Positions 6,449 through 12,313 of a stretch of 12,313 nt of DNA are shown one piece after another; within the stretch, counting starts at the first letter, position 1; each line of letters begins with the position of its first letter. A program made the translations under genes and the position numbers. The stretch lies in assembly GCA_023443515.1 (NCBI GenBank), contig JAEZUC010000123.1, forward strand, positions 1-12,313. The letters are read 5' to 3'. The DNA comes from Bacillota bacterium (lineage in GTDB: Bacteria; Bacillota; Clostridia; Acetivibrionales; DSM-1351). Under the pieces are notes generated by a model. The model had not been told where the DNA came from and ran no database searches. It was given only the letters and a program-made list of their open reading frames with translations.

Positions 6449-7447
6449 ATGTTCAACAATTTAAAGATAATTGGAGTGGGTACTTACCACCCGGAAGAAG
6501 AGATTGATAATGGATACTTTGTAGATCATTTTAAGAAATTGGATCAGGATCCAAGCGCATTAATGAACCATTTAGGGAGGGAAAAGAGATTTAAAGCAAA
6601 AAAGTTCGGAAATGAGAATTCGTTAACAATGGCTTTTGAAGCATCAAAAAAAGCCATATCTGATGCAGGTATTTATGCCGAAGACATTGACATGATAGTA
6701 TATGCATCTGATTTCCCGGAGTATGTGTCCCCAACAAATGCACTAATGATTAGTAGTATGCTAAAATCAAAGGCAAATATTGTTTTTGATATGAATTCCA
6801 ACTGTATAAGCATGATTTCGGCTCTGGACATCATAAATTCATATATTCAAAACAAAAGTATTAAAAATGTTCTATTGGTTTCAAGTTGTATGATAACCCC
6901 TTTTGCAAAAGAGGACGACATAGTTGTCTACCCATCAACGGCAGACGCATCTGCGGCAGTAATTCTTCAAAAAATCCAGGGTGAAAACAGAAGCGGTGTT
7001 ATTGATTCAAAATTCTTTACCGATTCTAGTTATAATTGGACTATAAAGCTTCCCGCATGTGGTTTTTCTAGGATTACTGATAACTCGGTTGAAGCAAAGA
7101 TGAAAATGATGGAATGGAATCAATTTGATTTCAGCTTTTTGTCCGAAAATTGGACCAAACTGATAAACAGTTTGCTTGAGACAAACAACCTGAACCCCGA
7201 AGATATATCTCTTTACTTGTTTTCACAATTTTCAAAAGCAGATATATTGTCCACTATTGCAAAATTGCATGTCAGAGAGGAAAAGGTGATTTTCGTTGGA
7301 AATAAATATGGATATACGGGACCCACAAGTCCGATTTTAGCCCTTAATGAGGCCAAGGAAAACAACAAAATAATCGATGGTTCATATGCAGTAATGTGTT
7401 CTGTGGGTTCAGGATATACCATGGGCGCACTTCTTTATAAATTCTAA
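6449..7447 (+). CDS. Ketoacyl-ACP synthase III-like protein, copy 1, atypical active site
   Basis: This is a 332-residue soluble thiolase-fold protein of the FabH/KAS III type, full length for the family. The N-terminal strand LKIIGVGTYHP and the helix with LTMAFEASKKAISDAGI followed by DIDMIVYASDFPEY are typical. The nucleophilic Cys is C119 in FDMNSNCISM, matching FDxNAAC in FabH. In the C-terminal half, the FabH VPHQAN motif aligns with LFSQFS, so the catalytic His becomes Ser259. RYGNTSAAS aligns with KYGYTGPTS, so the catalytic Asn becomes Tyr289. The C-terminal GSGYTMGALLYKF matches FabH GGGFTWGSALVRF. Ordinary decarboxylative condensation is therefore doubtful; acyl transfer, a non-decarboxylating condensation or a non-catalytic acyl-binding role are alternatives, as in other divergent KAS III relatives. 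No ACP, reductase or thioesterase gene is nearby, which argues against a housekeeping fabH. Its only close partner is the divergent chemoreceptor gene. Confidence 0.8.
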   Translation: MFNNLKIIGVGTYHPEEEIDNGYFVDHFKKLDQDPSALMNHLGREKRFKAKKFGNENSLTMAFEASKKAISDAGIYAEDIDMIVYASDFPEYVSPTNALMISSMLKSKANIVFDMNSNCISMISALDIINSYIQNKSIKNVLLVSSCMITPFAKEDDIVVYPSTADASAAVILQKIQGENRSGVIDSKFFTDSSYNWTIKLPACGFSRITDNSVEAKMKMMEWNQFDFSFLSENWTKLINSLLETNNLNPEDISLYLFSQFSKADILSTIAKLHVREEKVIFVGNKYGYTGPTSPILALNEAKENNKIIDGSYAVMCSVGSGYTMGALLYKF

Positions 7448-7460
7448 ATAAATATACATA

Positions 7461-7505
7461 AATGCCGGATTTACATATTATATAAATCCGGCATTAGTCT
7501 TTTTT
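7461..7505 (+). terminator. Terminator of KAS III-like copy 1
   Basis: A perfect 13-bp stem (7461-7473 AATGCCGGATTTA with 7483-7495) and a nine-base loop are followed by a T-run at 7500-7505. It sits between the convergent stops of this gene and the second receptor gene. The ATGCCGG...CCGGC theme is shared with the terminator after copy 2, suggesting the hairpin was part of the duplicated unit. Confidence 0.85.
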
Positions 7506-7512
7506 CTGATGT

Positions 7513-8997
7513 TTAGCCGTTAAAATTGTTAAGTTCATCTATGAGCGCATTGAGTTTTATGTAGTTTTCCTCGATGATATTCATACGGCAATTCTGTTCG
7601 CTGATACATGCTGTAACTTCTTCTGCAGTAGCAGCATTTTTCTCAGTATTATCACTTATTATATTTACCTCATCGTCAGTTAATTCAAAGGATTGGTACA
7701 AATTTGATGAAGTCTCTTTAATATGATTGGTTTTTTCCTCAATGTAGTGGATTTCATTTTTAATTTTATTAAAAATATCTTTTGTTGCCTCGGTAATGGT
7801 GTTACTGTTATCAATGTAATTCTTTTCCTTAACAATCTCTTTGGAGACATTAATTGCATTTTCTTCCATTTCCTTTAATATGCTTTCTATCTGATGTGTC
7901 AGCATATTTGACTCTTCAGCCAATCTTCTTACGTCCTGAGCTACAATTGAAAAACCTTTTCCGGCATCTCCGGCTCTGGCTGCCTCGATTGAGGCATTTA
8001 ACGAAAGCAGATTTGTTTGCTTGGAAATATTATTAACAGAGGTTAATATGTTGTTTATAATTTTATTTTTGCCGATTAAGTCGGTAGCAAGCTTTTCTAC
8101 CAAAGTCATGGTATTTAATGCCTCTTTCATTTCTTTTGATAAATTATCGACATAATCACTGCCACTCTCAATATTGGACACAGCACTTCTTACAGCAGAA
8201 TCCATATCTTTGGATGCTTCCATGGATAATACCATTTTACTCTTACCGTTTTCAAATAACTCTTTAACCTTATGAATACTTGTTACTTCCACTTGTGCTT
8301 CTTCTGCCACAATAGTGATAGCCTGACCAATACCATCAGATATTTCCTGAGTGGAAACTATGCTATCCTTTATGTCTGCGCTTATCCTGGCAAGACTCTG
8401 ACTTGTAGTCTTTATCTCATTATAAAGGCCTTCAGCCTTTTCTTTGGATGAAATAGCATTTACAGCTGTAGTTTCCAGTTGAATGTATAATTTTTTTGTA
8501 AGATAACTCAAGAAAAATAAAACAAATGCAGATACAAATATGTACAAAATAAAAAAGATCAAATCAATAAAATTATTTTTTTCAAAAATTTGTGACTTAA
8601 AGTTATAAAAGGAATAGGTAGTCAGGAAACAACCTATTACTGAACAAACAATTACGGGGCGTATATCACTGTAAATACTGACAATGACAATGGCAAGAAA
8701 GACTGTAAGGTATGTAGTCAGACTTGGATTACTGCTTATCATGATAAAACTGATAGTTCCCATAGTAATTGTAAAATAATACATAATTGCTTTTGGAAAT
8801 AACTTTTTAAGTGTGAACACAGCACCAATTGCACATAAAGCATATCCTACAATAGCTAAAACTAAAATATCATTAAGAGGCATTTTGAAAATGGAATCCA
8901 CTGTCACTCTCAATGAAATTGAAGCAAGCAAACACAGCAACACAATCCTATTTTTCTGATGTAGCTGTTCTTCTACCAAACGACTAAGCATATTCAT
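7513..8997 (-). CDS. Six-helix membrane chemoreceptor (MCP), copy 2
   Basis: This 494-residue paralogue of the first receptor starts at ATG 8997 with GGGGGT upstream at ideal spacing. Its layout is the same: six short-loop membrane helices in residues 18-168, no extracellular domain, no HAMP, then the MCP coiled coil with the tip QTNLLSLNASIEAARAGDAG (327-346). Differences from copy 1 are uneven. Residues 91-129 (helices 4-5 and their cytoplasmic loop, from PSLTTYL to LTTYS) have one conservative change, while residues 41-71 (helix 2 and the next loop) have fifteen. The conserved helices may hold a common ligand site or dimer interface, and the variable ones may set specificity; that is inference. 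Candidate methylation stretches are NAATAEEVTAC (454-464) and the AEEAQVEVTS region. It presumably feeds the same CheA pathway; no other che gene lies in the window. Confidence 0.9.
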   Translation of the reverse strand: MNMLSRLVEEQLHQKNRIVLLCLLASISLRVTVDSIFKMPLNDILVLAIVGYALCAIGAVFTLKKLFPKAIMYYFTITMGTISFIMISSNPSLTTYLTVFLAIVIVSIYSDIRPVIVCSVIGCFLTTYSFYNFKSQIFEKNNFIDLIFFILYIFVSAFVLFFLSYLTKKLYIQLETTAVNAISSKEKAEGLYNEIKTTSQSLARISADIKDSIVSTQEISDGIGQAITIVAEEAQVEVTSIHKVKELFENGKSKMVLSMEASKDMDSAVRSAVSNIESGSDYVDNLSKEMKEALNTMTLVEKLATDLIGKNKIINNILTSVNNISKQTNLLSLNASIEAARAGDAGKGFSIVAQDVRRLAEESNMLTHQIESILKEMEENAINVSKEIVKEKNYIDNSNTITEATKDIFNKIKNEIHYIEEKTNHIKETSSNLYQSFELTDDEVNIISDNTEKNAATAEEVTACISEQNCRMNIIEENYIKLNALIDELNNFNG

Positions 8998-9087
8998 TAA
9001 TCTACCCCCAAACCAAAGTTAACAAAGTTGAAAAACAAAAAGCAGAAAGATTTAGTACGGTAAGGCTAAAAAAAATTTATAGTTAAT

Positions 9088-9116
9088 ATTATATCCTTTA
9101 AGTTAACATTGTTCAA
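9088..9116 (-). promoter_or_regulatory. Sigma-A promoter of the copy 2 receptor gene
   Basis: On the minus strand, TTGAAC (9116-9111), a 17-bp spacer and a perfect TATAAT (9093-9088) match the promoter layout of copy 1, including the AAAGGA before the -10 box. The leader would be about 83 nt. Conservation between the two copies supports the call. Confidence 0.7.
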
Positions 9117-9183
9117 CATAATTGTTACATATTCTGTAAAATTTGTTAAAACGTATTGATTTTTGGAAAAATGTCTATTATTA

Positions 9184-9210
9184 TATAATTAAGTAAATAA
9201 ATGGCGCAAA
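9184..9210 (+). promoter_or_regulatory. Conserved block upstream of KAS III-like copy 2
   Basis: TATAATTAAG followed by ATGGCGCAAA is the counterpart of the block at 6301-6333. With a start near 9196 the leader to ATG 9255 would be about 59 nt. TTGGAA at 9163-9168 is a poor -35 candidate with a 15-bp spacer. Confidence 0.35.
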
Positions 9211-9254
9211 ATACAATAAAATATAAAAAAATATAAAAATTGGGAGGAATTCTG

Positions 9255-10253
9255 ATGTTTTGCAATCTTAAAATCGTGGGTGTGGGAACTTATCACCCCA
9301 AAAATGAAATCGACAACAAGTATTTTGTCGAACACTTTAAAAAGATGAATAAGGACCCAAGGCCATTATTAAAGCACCTAGGTAGGGAAAGGAGGTTTAA
9401 AGCTAAAAAATTCGGAAGTGAAAATTCTGTAACAATGGCGTTAGAAGCGTCAAAGAAAGCCATTGCTGATGCAAATATTGATATCGATGATATTGATATG
9501 ATAGTATTTGCATCGGATTTCCCGGAATATGTATCACCGTCAAACGCGCTGATGATAAGTAGTAAACTTAACTCACGTGCTAATATTGTATTTGATATGA
9601 ATTCAAACTGCATAAGTATGATTTCAGCATTGGATTTAATAGACTCGTATATTAAGAATAAAAATATAAATAATGTTTTATTAGTTTCCAGCTGTATGAT
9701 AACTCCGTTTGCAAGAGAAGACGACATAGTTGTATATCCTTCGACAGCAGATGCATCAGCAGCTGTGGTACTGCAGAAAATTCCAGAGAGGAACAGGAGC
9801 GGAGTAATTGATTCAGGTTTTTATACTGACTGCAGCTACAACTGGACTATAAAAAATCCTGCTTGCGGCTTTTCAAGAATCACTGACAATTCTGTTGATA
9901 CAAGAATGAAAATGATGGAATGGAATCAGTTTGATTTTAGTTTCTTGTCTGATAACTGGTGTAAACTAATATACAATCTGCTGGATAAGAATAGTCTCAC
10001 ACCGGAGGATGTATCACTTTACTTATTCTCCCAGTTTTCTAAAGCCGATATTATGGCTACTATAGAAAAACTTAATGTACTGGAAGAGAGAATAATTTAT
10101 GTAGGAAATAAATATGGCTACACGGGCCCAACAAGCCCAATACTTGCACTTAATGAAGCAAAAAAGACCAATAAAATAGTTGAAGGCTCATATGCCATAC
10201 TCTGTTCCGTGGGTTCCGGATATACGATGGGTGCGCTTCTTTATAAATTCTAA
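9255..10253 (+). CDS. Ketoacyl-ACP synthase III-like protein, copy 2, atypical active site
   Basis: This 332-residue paralogue of the first KAS III-like protein is about 80% identical by hand alignment and has no gaps. The start is ATG 9255, six bases after GGGAGGA (9242-9248); the frame is open upstream to a TTG at 9240 that precedes the ribosome site and is not used. C119 in FDMNSNCISM is kept, and Ser259 and Tyr289 again stand where FabH has His and Asn. The only His residues are at 14, 27 and 41, so no His is available in the C-terminal half to act as the usual catalytic base. Cys 119, 147, 204 and 317 are shared by both copies. The long runs without change (111-120, 141-150, 161-170, 221-230, 291-300, 321-332) surround the predicted active site and dimer core, which points to continuing selection for function. 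Variable stretches are residues 31-40, 71-80, 241-250 and 271-280. Confidence 0.8.
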   Translation: MFCNLKIVGVGTYHPKNEIDNKYFVEHFKKMNKDPRPLLKHLGRERRFKAKKFGSENSVTMALEASKKAIADANIDIDDIDMIVFASDFPEYVSPSNALMISSKLNSRANIVFDMNSNCISMISALDLIDSYIKNKNINNVLLVSSCMITPFAREDDIVVYPSTADASAAVVLQKIPERNRSGVIDSGFYTDCSYNWTIKNPACGFSRITDNSVDTRMKMMEWNQFDFSFLSDNWCKLIYNLLDKNSLTPEDVSLYLFSQFSKADIMATIEKLNVLEERIIYVGNKYGYTGPTSPILALNEAKKTNKIVEGSYAILCSVGSGYTMGALLYKF

Positions 10254-10270
10254 TAATTTACCCGATATAT

Positions 10271-10309
10271 GCCGGGATTGTGTTATTAATAACATGACCC
10301 GGCTTTTTT
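10271..10309 (+). terminator. Terminator of KAS III-like copy 2
   Basis: GCCGGG (10271-10276) pairs with CCCGGC (10298-10303), and a 14-bp palindrome TGTTATTAATAACA (10281-10294) forms the upper stem. Six T residues follow at 10304-10309. The internal loop is slightly asymmetric. Confidence 0.8.
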
Positions 10310-10320
10310 GCTGTCAACTA

Positions 10321-10361
10321 AACAAACTAAAAAGACTATGCTTATAGGGGGATAGTTTGTT
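10321..10361. repeat. 9-bp inverted repeat overlapping the ABC-F promoter
   Basis: AACAAACTA (10321-10329) and TAGTTTGTT (10353-10361) are perfect inverted copies separated by 23 bp. The right arm runs into the extended -10 box at 10358-10366. It could be an operator or a hairpin formed in read-through transcripts. Confidence 0.4.
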
Positions 10362-10366
10362 ATAAT
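10358..10366 (+). promoter_or_regulatory. Extended -10 promoter of the ABC-F gene
   Basis: TGTTATAAT is a TGn extension plus a perfect TATAAT box. No strong -35 box is present, which is common with extended -10 promoters. The predicted start near 10373 leaves a leader of about 40 nt. Confidence 0.45.
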
Positions 10367-10412
10367 AAATAAAAACTCAGTAATACAAAATATTTGCAAA
10401 TGGAGAACTACG

Positions 10413-12313
10413 GTGATAGTACTAAACTGTAATAATGTTGATTTTTCATATGGTACAGAAACCATTTTAAATAATGTTTCCTTTAGTCTGCAGGAAAATG
10501 ACAAGGTGGGGCTGGTTGGTGTCAACGGCGCCGGAAAGTCTACTTTGTTCAAGCTTATAATCGGTGAACTGCAACAGGAAAACGGAGAAATATTTATTTC
10601 AAAAGATCTGAATGTGAGCTATTTAAAGCAGAACTCCGCTTTAAACTCGGAGAATACACTATGGGATGAACTTCGTGATGTTTTCAGGGAGCTGGTTGAC
10701 ATGGAGACATCAATCAATAGAATTGAAAAGGAAATAAGCTCTACTACTGACCAGGTAAAATTGGAATCGCTTATGAAGGAATACAGTCGTCTGACTGAAC
10801 GTTTTTCATATCTGGGAGGCTTTGAGTATAACAGCCGTATAAGGGGTGTGCTACGAGGTCTTGGCTTTGAAGAACATGAGTTTGACTGTAAGATCAGCAT
10901 TTTAAGCGGAGGACAAAAAACAAGGCTTGCACTGGCAAAGGTATTGCTGGAGGAACCCGACATACTTATGCTGGATGAACCTACAAACCATCTGGATATA
11001 ACGGCGGTAGAGTGGCTGGAAGACTATCTTAAAAGCTATAAAAAATGTCTCTTTATCATATCCCATGACCGTTATTTTCTGGATTCCGTAACCAGCCGGA
11101 CAATAGAGATGGAAAACTGTACAAGCACAGTTTACAATTGCAACTACTCAAACTATGTTAAACAAAAGGCAGTAAACCGTGATATTCAAGAAAAGCACTA
11201 TATACAGCAGCAAAAGGAAATAGCCCGGCAGGAAGCCTATATAGAGCAGCAGAGAAGGTGGAACAGGGAAAGAAATATTGTTGCTGCTGAAAGCCGTCAA
11301 AAGGCACTGGATAGGATGGAAAAGATAGAAAAGCCAATCGATCTGCCTTCTACTATCAGAATAAAATTCAGACAGACAATTGCAAGTGGCAATGAGGTTC
11401 TGAACGTAGAGGAGGTTTCAAAGTCCTTTGACAGTAAGGAGCTTTTTAACAACGTAAGCTTTAAAATAAAAAAAGCTGAAAGAGTATTCCTCCTGGGGCC
11501 TAATGGGTGCGGAAAATCAACCCTTTTAAAGATTCTGGCAGGAAGACTCAAGGCATCCTCAGGCAGTTACAGCTATGGAGCAAAGGTCAACCTTGGCTAC
11601 TATGATCAGGAAATGTCTGATTTGGACGTAAACAATACTGTTCTGGACGAGGTATGGAGCGTGGACCAGAAGCTTATTCAATCAGAAGTCAGAACGGCTC
11701 TGGGTGCCTTCCTTTTTACAGGAGAAGACGTATTTAAAAAAATTTCTGTCCTAAGTGGCGGTGAAAAGAGCAGGGTGGCAATGCTCAAACTGATTTTCTC
11801 TGATGCAAATTTTATAATCCTGGATGAGCCTACAAACCATTTGGATATAAATTCAAGGGAAATTCTTGAGGATGCGCTAAGTAGCTATGAAGGAACTCTT
11901 TTGGTTGTTTCCCATGATAGATACTTTATAGACAAACTGGCTACCAGAATTATTGATATAGGGACAACTCCTGCAGTGGACTGCTTCGGAAACTATACCT
12001 ATTTTACCGAACACTACAAAAAGAATGTTTCAGCAGTAAGTAAAGAACAAACTGCAATTTCAGAAGCCAAACAAAGCCATATGGCTACCAAGGAGGAACG
12101 CAGCAGGGTACGAAAGCTTGAGAAGCAGCTTTCAGACACTGAAAAGGCCATAGAGAAAACGGAAGCACGTTTGAAGGAAATAGAAGAAGAAATGGTCAGG
12201 TCTGCTACCGACCATCAGAAGCTTATAGAATTAAGCGAGGAACAGCAACAGGCACAGCGTAAGCTTGAGGAACTGTATGAGGTTTGGTCGGAGGTTACGG
12301 AGCAGCTGGAAGC
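10413..12313 (+). CDS. ABC-F family ATPase, YdiF-like (3' end outside window)
   Basis: The frame is open from a GTG at 10413 to the right edge, 633 codons. The GTG is chosen because GGAG (10402-10405) lies seven bases before it and no in-frame ATG is near. Two ABC ATPase domains lie in tandem. Domain 1 has Walker A GVNGAGKST (36-44), signature LSGGQ (164-168) and Walker B MLDEPTNHLD (186-195, catalytic E189). Domain 2 has Walker A GPNGCGKST (362-370), signature LSGGE (447-451) and Walker B LDEPTNHLD (470-478, E472). The linker between them (about 250-330) is charged and helical, like the P-site tRNA-interaction motif of ABC-F proteins. A C-terminal coiled coil starts near residue 540, as in YdiF. 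There are no membrane segments, so this is a soluble ribosome-associated protein, not a transporter. ABC-F proteins act on the ribosomal E site; some protect against antibiotics, others are housekeeping. Resemblance to B. subtilis YdiF favours housekeeping. YdiF is about 640 residues, so only a little of the C-terminus is missing. Confidence 0.88.
   Translation, partial: MIVLNCNNVDFSYGTETILNNVSFSLQENDKVGLVGVNGAGKSTLFKLIIGELQQENGEIFISKDLNVSYLKQNSALNSENTLWDELRDVFRELVDMETSINRIEKEISSTTDQVKLESLMKEYSRLTERFSYLGGFEYNSRIRGVLRGLGFEEHEFDCKISILSGGQKTRLALAKVLLEEPDILMLDEPTNHLDITAVEWLEDYLKSYKKCLFIISHDRYFLDSVTSRTIEMENCTSTVYNCNYSNYVKQKAVNRDIQEKHYIQQQKEIARQEAYIEQQRRWNRERNIVAAESRQKALDRMEKIEKPIDLPSTIRIKFRQTIASGNEVLNVEEVSKSFDSKELFNNVSFKIKKAERVFLLGPNGCGKSTLLKILAGRLKASSGSYSYGAKVNLGYYDQEMSDLDVNNTVLDEVWSVDQKLIQSEVRTALGAFLFTGEDVFKKISVLSGGEKSRVAMLKLIFSDANFIILDEPTNHLDINSREILEDALSSYEGTLLVVSHDRYFIDKLATRIIDIGTTPAVDCFGNYTYFTEHYKKNVSAVSKEQTAISEAKQSHMATKEERSRVRKLEKQLSDTEKAIEKTEARLKEIEEEMVRSATDHQKLIELSEEQQQAQRKLEELYEVWSEVTEQLE

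Larger units (their letters stand above)
4621..7505. repeat. Tandem duplicated module, unit 1 (chemoreceptor / KAS III-like)
   Basis: This unit holds a minus-strand chemoreceptor gene, a divergent intergenic region, a plus-strand KAS III-like gene and its hairpin terminator. The same order, orientation and sequence recur immediately downstream at 7513-10309. By hand alignment the receptors differ at about 125 of 494 residues and the KAS III-like proteins at 67 of 332, so the duplication is old or the copies were acquired separately. No insertion sequence or target-site repeat is seen at the borders. Confidence 0.85.
7513..10309. repeat. Tandem duplicated module, unit 2 (chemoreceptor / KAS III-like)
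   Basis: This is the second copy of the divergent receptor/KAS III-like module, in the same orientation and directly adjoining unit 1. Its intergenic region is shorter (257 bp between start codons against 340), and the difference lies mainly in the leader of the KAS III-like gene. Both genes are intact, so neither copy looks like a decaying duplicate. Confidence 0.85.

Noticed and set aside
9240..9254. Upstream TTG start for KAS III-like copy 2
   Set aside because: The codons read through the ribosome site itself, and the extra residues have no counterpart in copy 1.
9293..9727. 144-codon minus-strand open frame inside KAS III-like copy 2
   Set aside because: It is a shadow frame: no ribosome site, it lies wholly inside a conserved coding gene, and it has no equivalent of the same length in copy 1.
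6449..10253. Housekeeping fabH (fatty acid initiation) for the KAS III-like genes
   Set aside because: The catalytic His and Asn are missing in both copies and no fab, acc or acp gene is nearby.
4603..10320. Transposon or integron origin of the duplicated module
   Set aside because: No transposase, integrase, terminal inverted repeats or target-site duplications are visible at the borders; the units simply abut.
10286..11551. Minus-strand open frames across the ABC-F gene
   Set aside because: They are antisense shadows of a clear ABC-F coding frame with all motifs in order.
10413..12313. ABC transporter or dedicated antibiotic-resistance gene
   Set aside because: There are no membrane segments and no transport partner, and the sequence resembles YdiF-type ABC-F proteins, which are not known mainly as resistance factors.

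Overview
The window looks like chromosomal DNA from an AT-rich, endospore-forming Clostridia-type Firmicute. The evidence is strong AGGAGG-type ribosome sites, sigma-A-like promoters, U-tailed hairpin terminators, a CwlD-type spore cortex amidase, a YlbF-family protein and a YdiF-like ABC-F ATPase. A Ruminiclostridium-like species would fit, but that is inference from style and gene content, not a match. I see no rRNA, tRNA, CRISPR array, transposase or phage gene.

Left part (1-4602). A YlbF/YmcA-family gene runs off the left edge on the minus strand. Divergent from it is a secreted protein with a GH18 glycosidase-like barrel followed by five 22-residue leucine-rich repeats. A two-gene unit follows, encoding a four-helix membrane protein and, directly abutting it, an acidic all-helical protein. 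It has its own sigma-A-like promoter and ends at a clear terminator. Next is a cwlD-like N-acetylmuramoyl-L-alanine amidase, closed by a symmetric hairpin that can serve both strands.

Centre (4621-10309). This is the striking part: a tandem duplication of a two-gene divergent module. Each unit has a minus-strand chemoreceptor (methyl-accepting chemotaxis protein with six membrane helices, no extracellular sensor domain and no HAMP). Divergently, from an AT-rich intergenic region, runs a plus-strand 332-residue ketoacyl-ACP-synthase-III-like protein, followed by a related hairpin terminator. By hand alignment the receptors are about 75% identical and the synthase-like proteins about 80% identical. 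Both receptor genes have sigma-A promoters of the same layout. Both synthase-like proteins keep the nucleophilic Cys of the KAS III fold but have Ser and Tyr where FabH has its catalytic His and Asn. My working hypothesis, which is inference, is a paired system: a small acyl-derived compound made or modified by the KAS III-like protein and sensed by a membrane-embedded chemoreceptor, present in two diverged versions.

Right part (10310-12313). A short region with a 9-bp inverted repeat overlapping an extended -10 promoter precedes a GTG-started ABC-F translation-factor-type ATPase of the YdiF group. It is nearly complete but cut by the right edge.
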